DNA of 64,000 nt from Wujia chipingensis (GTDB lineage: Bacteria > Bacillota > Clostridia > Lachnospirales > Lachnospiraceae): assembly GCF_014337155.1 (NCBI RefSeq), contig NZ_CP060632.1:2878918-2942917 (forward strand). The letters are read 5' to 3'. The position numbers and the translations under genes are program-made. Shown here in pieces: positions 57,895-64,000 of this stretch; within the stretch, counting starts at the first letter, position 1; each line of letters opens with the position of its first letter. The notes under the pieces are model-generated. The model ran no database searches. It had not been told where the DNA came from and worked only from the letters and a program-made list of their open reading frames with translations.

Positions 57895-58767
57895 TCAACT
57901 ATTCGTCAAATAAATATATGCATCTTCCAAAGTGATATCATTATCCAGGACACAATTCTCATTTGGCTTTCCTTTGCTTAATACTTTCATATGAATTCCA
58001 TTTTCTACATACTGCTTAGATGATATAGAATAATTGGCTTCTAACAAACGGGCTTCTTCTGCATTTTGTACCGTACAATTCCAAACACAGCCCTTTGCAT
58101 TTTCCAGCAACCCACTCACGCTTCCAGAATATAAAAAACTTCCCTTTTTCATAATGGCAAGCTGTGTACAGGTTGCTGCTAAATCTTCTACTACATGAGT
58201 GGAAAACAGCACAGTTCTATCCTTTGAAAAATCAACCAAAAGATTGCGGATCCTGATTCTTTCTTCCGGATCTAACCCGGTGGTAGGTTCATCAATAATC
58301 AAAAAATCCGGATTATTAAGAAGTGCCTGTATGAGTCCGACACGTCTCTTCATACCACCAGATAATTGCCGCATTTTTTTATTCTGATGCTCTGTAAGAG
58401 AAGTCTTTTCCAGATAATAGGTAATTCTTTGTTCGAGGTCATTTCTGGCTACTCCTGACAGTCCCCCCATATATACAAGACATTCTTTCACCGTAAGATT
58501 CGGATATAAGTCGATTTCCTGTGGAAGATAACCAATCTTTTTCTGTATTTTCTCATAATTTCCCTCGTTATACAGAATTCCATCAAGGGAAACCATTCCT
58601 TCCGTTTGTTTTAAAACAGTTGTAAGAACCCTCATCAAAGTGGTTTTTCCGGCACCATTCTCACCCAAAAGTCCGTAAATTCCCTTAGGTATTTCAAGAG
58701 ATGCCTTATTTACTGCAACTACACCATTTTTAAATCTAACTGTTAAATCATTTATTCTAATACTCAT
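57895..58767 (-). CDS. ABC transporter ATP-binding protein (peptide/antibiotic immunity type)
   Basis: 290 residues. Walker A YGLLGENGAGKTTLMRVL, Q-loop YLPQEIDLYP, signature RQLSGGMKRRVGLIQAL, Walker B FLIIDEPTTGLDP and switch FSTHVVEDL. The C-terminal 80 residues are specific to ABC-2 type exporters. It is the last gene of the operon and works with the two membrane proteins upstream. Confidence 0.93.
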   Translation of the reverse strand: MSIRINDLTVRFKNGVVAVNKASLEIPKGIYGLLGENGAGKTTLMRVLTTVLKQTEGMVSLDGILYNEGNYEKIQKKIGYLPQEIDLYPNLTVKECLVYMGGLSGVARNDLEQRITYYLEKTSLTEHQNKKMRQLSGGMKRRVGLIQALLNNPDFLIIDEPTTGLDPEERIRIRNLLVDFSKDRTVLFSTHVVEDLAATCTQLAIMKKGSFLYSGSVSGLLENAKGCVWNCTVQNAEEARLLEANYSISSKQYVENGIHMKVLSKGKPNENCVLDNDITLEDAYIYLTNS

Positions 58768-58770
58768 AAT

Positions 58771-59427
58771 CTATCCTCTTTTCTTTAAAGTCATTGGTAA
58801 TACTGCAAATAAAAACAGCCCCGCTATAAAAGACACAAGCGTTCCATAAATCCAACTCTCGGACATTAATTGAGTAGGTTCACAAAAGCTGAAAGAAAAC
58901 AATCCCAGATTTCCGAAAAATGAACTTCCCGCTTTTGATATAAGTCCAATGACAATTCCAAATAAACATCCAATACCTGCCCACATATTTCGAAGCAATG
59001 TACACAAAATCACAGAGCATATACTCCAAAGCCAGATAGTTCCAAACATTGCAATGAAATATAAAAGAAATATCTGAATACCCGAAATGCCTTCGTTTAC
59101 ACTGCCCGGTTTTTGCCAGAAAAACAAAACATATCCAACACAGGAAAGTATTAATAAATATAATATTTGAACGCACAATCTCTGTGATATTACTTTTAAC
59201 TGCTTTTTTTGATCATACAAATGAAATACATCGGCACGCTTACTTTTTACTTCCATCAAATATGTGTCACTACAAAAAATAATTGTTAAAATTGCTATTG
59301 GCGACTGAATCGCTGAACCGATTTCTTCATAGTATATAATCGGATGAATAGCACACAATATCAGTATAAATGCACATGAATAAAAAATCTTATATAACGA
59401 CAGGCAGTTTTTTAGTTCCGTTTTCAA
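58771..59427 (-). CDS. ABC-2 type membrane subunit 2
   Basis: 218 residues with six hydrophobic segments (for example IFYSCAFILILCAIHPIIYY and the final SFIAGLFLFAVLPM). The start is TTG 59425-59427, with GGAGG 8 bases upstream and overlapping the permease stop as TTGA; the frame to 59466 opens inside the preceding gene. It forms the membrane channel with the larger permease. Confidence 0.8.
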   Translation of the reverse strand: MKTELKNCLSLYKIFYSCAFILILCAIHPIIYYEEIGSAIQSPIAILTIIFCSDTYLMEVKSKRADVFHLYDQKKQLKVISQRLCVQILYLLILSCVGYVLFFWQKPGSVNEGISGIQIFLLYFIAMFGTIWLWSICSVILCTLLRNMWAGIGCLFGIVIGLISKAGSSFFGNLGLFSFSFCEPTQLMSESWIYGTLVSFIAGLFLFAVLPMTLKKRG

Positions 59428-60494
59428 TGAACTCTCCTCCTTTTCCAGATTGTAACAGAAATACATACTAATATAACAGATGAGATCACAAGCATAATCT
59501 GATTTATATTTGACATTTTGGCTGCATGTGTTTCAAAAAACCTGCCAGGGAATCGCACCATAATAGAGAACGGTCTCATATAATAAATATCATTCTTCAT
59601 GGTCAGCATATTTGAATATATAATGTGTAAAAACAAGATTGGTGCTGCCGGAAGCGGATTTTTAAATATTAATGCTGTAATTGTATAGACACAACATATC
59701 ATCAAAAGATTCGGAACAATATAGATCAGAGAATTCACGCAAAAATCAATTGGTGTTACTGGAAAGCCCGATTCTAAAGACGTTTTCAAACACAGCATAA
59801 AGAATATAACATTCAAAATCACTAATACTCCCAGCATACTAATGAATCCGCTTATTACTTTCCCACATATATATTGGATTGCCGTAACAGGCTTTGTATG
59901 TAATAATTCATAGGTACTTTTTCGTGTATCCTGAATAAATAAAAATGATAGCAAGACTGTTGCAAAAAAGGCCATATGCAATCCTGCAAAATCCGTAAAT
60001 TTTTTGGCAAAGTACCAGGAAAAAGAATGTTCGGATAATTTCCGCTCGATATAATGATTGATTTCTTCTGCTGTCCCCTTATGAATTTCAAGGTCCTCAT
60101 AAGCATCTATTGCATTATAATAGCCATATTGGGATTCCAAAAACTCAGAAGCAGTCTTTACATCCATATTCTGAATTTCTTTCATTACATGATCTGCTTC
60201 CTGCCTGCTAAATCCAAAACCATTTTTGGAGGTGTCCATTAACGTCTCTTTGATCGTATCTTCCCACTCCCTTCTTCTTTCTTTATCATCAGATGTGGGA
60301 ATGTACCCATCCATGACATCAGCATCTTCCAATGCTACGTCATTTTGTGTGATCTGTTCATTCTGTTTGATATAATGAATTTGCAAATACGATGACAGAC
60401 ATTGATACATACTGGCAACTATAATAATCAAGCCAATCCACAAAACAGGGTTCTTTAAATAATCAAGTATACTTCTTTTTATGATTGTTTTCAT
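59424..60494 (-). CDS. ABC-2 type membrane subunit 1
   Basis: 356 residues from ATG 60492-60494 (AAGGAAG upstream). One N-terminal helix, an extracytoplasmic domain of about 150 residues, then five helices (FATVLLSFLFIQDTRKSTYE, GFISMLGVLVILNVIFFMLC). This is the ABC-2/lantibiotic-immunity permease layout. It is the first of three transporter genes, 116 bases after the kinase gene. Confidence 0.82.
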   Translation of the reverse strand: MKTIIKRSILDYLKNPVLWIGLIIIVASMYQCLSSYLQIHYIKQNEQITQNDVALEDADVMDGYIPTSDDKERRREWEDTIKETLMDTSKNGFGFSRQEADHVMKEIQNMDVKTASEFLESQYGYYNAIDAYEDLEIHKGTAEEINHYIERKLSEHSFSWYFAKKFTDFAGLHMAFFATVLLSFLFIQDTRKSTYELLHTKPVTAIQYICGKVISGFISMLGVLVILNVIFFMLCLKTSLESGFPVTPIDFCVNSLIYIVPNLLMICCVYTITALIFKNPLPAAPILFLHIIYSNMLTMKNDIYYMRPFSIMVRFPGRFFETHAAKMSNINQIMLVISSVILVCISVTIWKRRRVH

Positions 60495-60610
60495 TGTATC
60501 TCTTCCTTTCTTTATTTCTTTAACAACATCATACAAATCAATTCTCAATAAATTCACAACAAAAAAGACTAAAACCACTTTATTTGCGATTTCAGCCTTA
60601 TAAAGTATTT

Positions 60611-61807
60611 TTATTCAGCTTTGAAAAGAGCTTCTACATAAGCACCGCCTTGTCTGGCATTATATATTTTCAAATTTCCTCCATGCTTTTCACAGAAAAT
60701 ACGAGAAATATACATACCAAGGCCAAAATGCTTTAAATCATCTTGTGGATTCTTATGATAAAATGGCTCTGTTACTTTTTCCTCAGTATCCACAAATCCT
60801 ATTCCATCATCTTCAACAGAAATTATAAGAAAACCATCCTTTTTCTTTATCTGCAAAGCAATACTTTTTTGTGCATATCGAACCGCATTTTCCAGTAAGT
60901 TGTCTGTCACTTCCATGACAAGTTCCTCATCCACTTTCACAATGTTTTGTTCCTGCACTCTTTCTACCTTACATAATTTACTTTCCTTCTTGGACAGCAT
61001 GGCAGCTTCTGCCTCAATCTTTTTTGCCAGTTCCGATAACTCTATCTCTGAGCATTGCAGTTCCCTCTGTTCTAAATGGGACATTTTTCTCATGTTTTCC
61101 GTGAAATGCTCTATACGGTCAATCTGATACATGCCTGTTTGTAAGATATCAATAACATCCTCTGTTTTTATACTCTCAGAAGAAACAAACTCTAAGAGCA
61201 TTTCCTGATACCCTCGCAATATGGAAAGTGGAGAACGTATATCATGTGCAATTGCATTCCGCAAAGCCTTCTCGTCATCAATCATTCGCCACATCTTTCT
61301 GTTGTTATCTGCTAAAGCACTTCGCATCATTTCAAATTCTTTACACAAAGTTCCCATCTCATCTTTATTTTCATAGGACACATGAAAATCCAGTTCATTA
61401 TCTGCAATCATTTGTGAGGCATCTTTTAGTTCCTGTAGAGGTGTCTTTAACTTATTTTTATAAAAAAAGAATACCGCAACAACACTCCCAACAATCGAAA
61501 AAATCAGTACCGAATATGTTCCCATAAAGTCACACATTTCCGAAAGATGATAGTCCAAACGATTCATCTGCGATTGATTAGGTCTTGATATCTCAATCTC
61601 GTATTTCTTTCCATATTGCTGAAACACGTCCGTATAATCTGCATAATCAATATATTTTTCCCATATTTTATTCTGCATATTTCCTGCAAAATGAACTGTA
61701 AATCCAGATAACAGAAATGCTGCCGTTAAGCTGATCACAAAATAAAGCAGAATTGTTTTTTTCAGTGACAAGTTTCTTATTTTTTCCATCGGTATCCAAT
61801 CCCCCAT
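60611..61807 (-). CDS. Sensor histidine kinase
   Basis: 398 residues. Two membrane helices (about 18-38 and 95-115) with an external loop of 55 residues, a HAMP linker (LKTPLQELKDASQMIADNEL), H-box AIAHDIRSPLSILRGYQEML, N box VTDNLLENAVRYA, G boxes VEDDGIGF and GLGMYISRIF. It senses an external signal, probably an antimicrobial peptide, and phosphorylates the response regulator whose gene overlaps its start by 31 bases. ATG 61805-61807 or the in-frame ATG 18 bases on (with GGGGG before it) may be used. Confidence 0.9.
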   Translation of the reverse strand: MGDWIPMEKIRNLSLKKTILLYFVISLTAAFLLSGFTVHFAGNMQNKIWEKYIDYADYTDVFQQYGKKYEIEISRPNQSQMNRLDYHLSEMCDFMGTYSVLIFSIVGSVVAVFFFYKNKLKTPLQELKDASQMIADNELDFHVSYENKDEMGTLCKEFEMMRSALADNNRKMWRMIDDEKALRNAIAHDIRSPLSILRGYQEMLLEFVSSESIKTEDVIDILQTGMYQIDRIEHFTENMRKMSHLEQRELQCSEIELSELAKKIEAEAAMLSKKESKLCKVERVQEQNIVKVDEELVMEVTDNLLENAVRYAQKSIALQIKKKDGFLIISVEDDGIGFVDTEEKVTEPFYHKNPQDDLKHFGLGMYISRIFCEKHGGNLKIYNARQGGAYVEALFKAE

Positions 61808-62451
61808 ACAGTTTCTATGTATTCTTTTTCTGAATAATCCGCTATTTTTTTCCTTATACGCCGTACTAATTCCGTTATCGTTCTACTGTCCCCTTCCGCA
61901 TCATATCCACAGACTTGTGCATATATACGTTCTTTATCAAACACCTGCCCTGGATGCATGGATAAGAATTCAATAATCTGATATTCAATTTTTGTGAACT
62001 TCATCCTGTGTCCGGCTATAGCTACTATTTTTTCAGAATAATCAATCAGCATTTCATCCATGAAACGGTATTCCGTTTTTTGTTGATGCCTTTCTTCTCT
62101 CTTTATGTTTGTGACAATCCTTGCTTCCAACTCCCGAAGACTAAATGGTTTCGTAATATAGTCATCCCCACCCGAAAGCAACCCATTAATTTTATCATCT
62201 TCATCAACTCTTGCTGTTAGAAACAAAATCGGGCATAACACTTTACTGCGTATCAGACGACATACTTCAATCCCATCCATGCGTGGCATATTGATATCCA
62301 ACAAAATAATATCCGGTTTCATTTTTATTTTATTTAATGCTTCCATTCCGTCTGTAGCCGTAATGGTTTCATATTGTTTCATATTAAAATAACTACAAAG
62401 CATTTTCACCAATTCTTTATCATCATCGACAACTAAAATCTTGTATTTCAT
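61777..62451 (-). CDS. OmpR-family response regulator
   Basis: 224 residues from ATG 62449-62451 (GGAGG 8 bases upstream). Receiver: ILVVDDDKELVKML, phospho-Asp in DIILLDINMPRMDG, FLTARVDEDD and ITKPFSLREL. DNA-binding winged helix: KIEYQIIEFLSMHPGQVFDK and SRTITELVRRIRKKI, VWGIGYRWKK. It likely activates the transporter genes downstream. Confidence 0.95.
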   Translation of the reverse strand: MKYKILVVDDDKELVKMLCSYFNMKQYETITATDGMEALNKIKMKPDIILLDINMPRMDGIEVCRLIRSKVLCPILFLTARVDEDDKINGLLSGGDDYITKPFSLRELEARIVTNIKREERHQQKTEYRFMDEMLIDYSEKIVAIAGHRMKFTKIEYQIIEFLSMHPGQVFDKERIYAQVCGYDAEGDSRTITELVRRIRKKIADYSEKEYIETVWGIGYRWKK

Positions 62452-62577
62452 CCAAACCACCTCCAGTATCCATATTATACGATAAAAAACAATGAAATCA
62501 CAACAAGAGTACATGAAGAATGTACGCACAATATATCTTTTTTCTCAATTCCAGCTCAATTTCCACTCAATGTCTTT

Positions 62578-62665
62578 TACCTCCGATTTTCGTATGCTTA
62601 TCTCACAGCAAAGCAGTACCACACCGGTATGACCTGCTGAATCAATCAATACGAAAACGGAGGTA
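62578..62665 (+). promoter_or_regulatory. Leader inverted repeat that covers the parM ribosome binding site
   Basis: TACCTCCG-A-TTTTCGTAT (62578-62595) is complementary to ATACGAAAACGGAGGTA (62649-62665), 17 pairs with one bulged A. The right arm contains the GGAGG used by parM 6 bases later, so folding would block translation. The 53-base loop has an inner stem AGCAG..CTGCT. Opening could be triggered by a protein or another RNA. Confidence 0.7.
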
Positions 62666-62671
62666 TTTTTT

Positions 62672-63589
62672 ATGCGAGAACTCAAAAACACAAAAATCAT
62701 CGCTGTAGATCATGGCTATGGCAATATGAAAACAGCAAACACCGTCACGCCAACCGGAATCAAAGCCTATGAAACAGAACCAATCTTCACTGGAAATATC
62801 CTGGAATATAACGGCATTTACTACCGGATTGGCGAAGGACACAAAGAATTTATCCCGGATAAAGCTATGGACGAAGAATATTATCTTCTGACGCTAATGG
62901 CTATTGCAAGGGAACTGAATGTCTTTTCCATCCGTGAAGCAGATGTTCATCTGGCTGCCGGACTTCCTCTGACATGGATCAGAAATCAAAGAGAAGCTTT
63001 TCGTTCCTATCTGCTCCAGAATCCAGAAGTCCATTACCGTTTCAACGGCAAAGAATATCATCTCCACTTTGCGGGATGTAGCCTTTACCCACAGGGATAT
63101 CCGGCTATTGTAAACCACCTTGGAAATTTCAAGGGAACTAATCTCCTTGCAGATATCGGAAACGGAACCATGAACATTCTGTATATTAACAATAAGAAAG
63201 CGCAGGAGAGCCGATGCTGGACAGAAAAACTTGGTGTAAACCAGTGCATGATTGCCGCAAAGAACGCTGTTCTGGACAAATTCGGAGTGAAAATTGAAGA
63301 ATCCACAGTAGAACAGATTCTGCGGTTTGGAACAGCTGACATTTCAGCACCATATCTGGATTGTATCAGTTCTATTGCCAGACAGTATGTGGCAGAACTT
63401 TTTTCCACGCTCCGCAAATATGAATATAATCCTGACCTGATGCGCCTGCATGTGGTTGGCGGCGGTGGATGCCTGATCCGTAACTTCGGAACGTATGACA
63501 AATCACGAGTCACAATCATTGATGACATCTGCGCCACTGCCAAAGGTTACGAATCTCTGGCTTATATGAGCCTGAAAAGGAGGGGATAA
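62672..63589 (+). CDS. ParM/StbA-like actin ATPase (plasmid or ICE segregation)
   Basis: 305 residues. Actin-fold motifs: phosphate-1 IIAVDHGYGNMKTAN, phosphate-2 LLADIGNGTMNILYIN and adenosine loop HVVGGGGCLIRNF. ParM filaments push sister DNA copies apart; similar proteins are encoded at the start of Tn1549-type elements. The ribosome binding site is inside the leader stem. The ParR-like gene follows by 3 bases. Confidence 0.87.
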   Translation: MRELKNTKIIAVDHGYGNMKTANTVTPTGIKAYETEPIFTGNILEYNGIYYRIGEGHKEFIPDKAMDEEYYLLTLMAIARELNVFSIREADVHLAAGLPLTWIRNQREAFRSYLLQNPEVHYRFNGKEYHLHFAGCSLYPQGYPAIVNHLGNFKGTNLLADIGNGTMNILYINNKKAQESRCWTEKLGVNQCMIAAKNAVLDKFGVKIEESTVEQILRFGTADISAPYLDCISSIARQYVAELFSTLRKYEYNPDLMRLHVVGGGGCLIRNFGTYDKSRVTIIDDICATAKGYESLAYMSLKRRG

Positions 63590-63592
63590 ACC

Positions 63593-63976
63593 ATGCAGAA
63601 CAATATCCGCAACACAAACCTGCGCTTTAATCTGGACAAAGAACAACAGCGGAGAGCCTGGGAATATTTACAGACGATGGACAGGCAGGATTTTAAATCT
63701 TACAGTCAGGTAATCTCTCTTGCACTGGTAGATTATTTTGACCGCTACTACCGCACACAGGCTGATCCTTATCTGGAAACAAGAGAACGGGAAGAACTTT
63801 TTGTGAAACAGATTGTAGATGCAGTGGAAAACAGTCTGAAACAGGAATTGCCACTTTTTCTTTCCGGACTGACTGTAGGCATGGCGCAAAGGGAGCCCCA
63901 AATCAGGGCGTCCTTTCCAACACCTGAAAATTCACAGCCAGATAGTGATGTAGACTGGGATTTTCTTGGGGAATAA
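63593..63976 (+). CDS. ParR-like adaptor protein
   Basis: 127 residues. The N-terminal part NLRFNLDKEQQRRAWEYLQT with SYSQVISLALVDYFDRYY fits a ribbon-helix-helix DNA-binding domain; the C-terminal tail is Pro/Asp-rich and ends DWDFLGE, a likely filament-binding end. It sits directly after parM in the usual order of type II partition modules. Confidence 0.8.
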   Translation: MQNNIRNTNLRFNLDKEQQRRAWEYLQTMDRQDFKSYSQVISLALVDYFDRYYRTQADPYLETREREELFVKQIVDAVENSLKQELPLFLSGLTVGMAQREPQIRASFPTPENSQPDSDVDWDFLGE

Positions 63977-63988
63977 ACCCTTTTGATT

Positions 63989-63995
63989 GGAGGTG
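63989..63995 (+). promoter_or_regulatory. Ribosome binding site of a gene beginning beyond the window
   Basis: GGAGGTG near the right edge, 13 bases after the parR stop codon, with no ATG left inside the window. A third gene of the element begins just outside. Confidence 0.6.
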
Positions 63996-64000
63996 AACAC

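Overview
The window looks like chromosome of a Gram-positive anaerobic gut clostridium, most likely Lachnospiraceae. This rests on a perfect CIRCE element with HrcA-type spacing, a clostridial LexA box, clostridial hydrophobic-W (ChW) repeats, ORF6N and small XRE proteins of a kind common in that family, an Ior plus aryl-CoA ligase operon, and a Tn1549-like parM/parR pair at the right edge. No rRNA, tRNA or CRISPR array was found.

Layout. 1-14 kb is core genome: SOS-regulated Y-family polymerase with a YolD partner, a MurE-like ligase, CIRCE-controlled hsp20, an alanine/glycine:sodium symporter, a cupin, enolase under a double-dyad operator, a two-domain glycosyltransferase with a DUF2142-type membrane protein, and glucose-6-phosphate isomerase. 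14-15.8 kb holds a surface protein and the scar of a deleted second copy. 15.8-19.1 kb is an AT-rich two-gene unit (KGGVGR-type double P-loop ATPase plus HEPN-like protein), a defence candidate. 19.2-20.5 kb holds an internally deleted sulfate transporter operon in which the sulfate-binding lipoprotein is fused in frame to the end of the CysA ATPase. 20.6-25.2 kb is a patchwork of small accessory genes with an iteron-like repeat array.

A partial duplication of the rlmD 3' end plus the next gene (25.2-25.9 and 31.8-32.3 kb) brackets an AT-rich island. The island encodes an HD/Hsp90-type ATPase, an Mrr-like nuclease and an unknown Cys/His protein, which together look like an anti-phage system. 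32-45.9 kb returns to core-like genes: rlmD, a carboxymuconolactone decarboxylase, a hybrid kinase under a cyclic-di-GMP-I riboswitch, a MerR regulator, an isochorismatase, a type III toxin-antitoxin (ToxN with its RNA), the aryl-CoA ligase/iorB/iorA operon and an LPXTG-like surface protein. 45.9-51 kb carries the ChW protein, regulators and a second hybrid kinase.

51.2-57.9 kb is a graveyard of mobile-element fragments (AAA ATPase, RhuM, serine recombinase, FtsK-like, STAND-TPR) with intact XRE and KilA-N genes and a second surface protein sharing a Cys-rich module with those at 14.6 and 46.0 kb. 57.9-62.5 kb is a two-component/ABC-2 operon of the peptide-antibiotic immunity type. The window ends inside an integrative element with parM/parR behind a leader that can hide the ribosome binding site.
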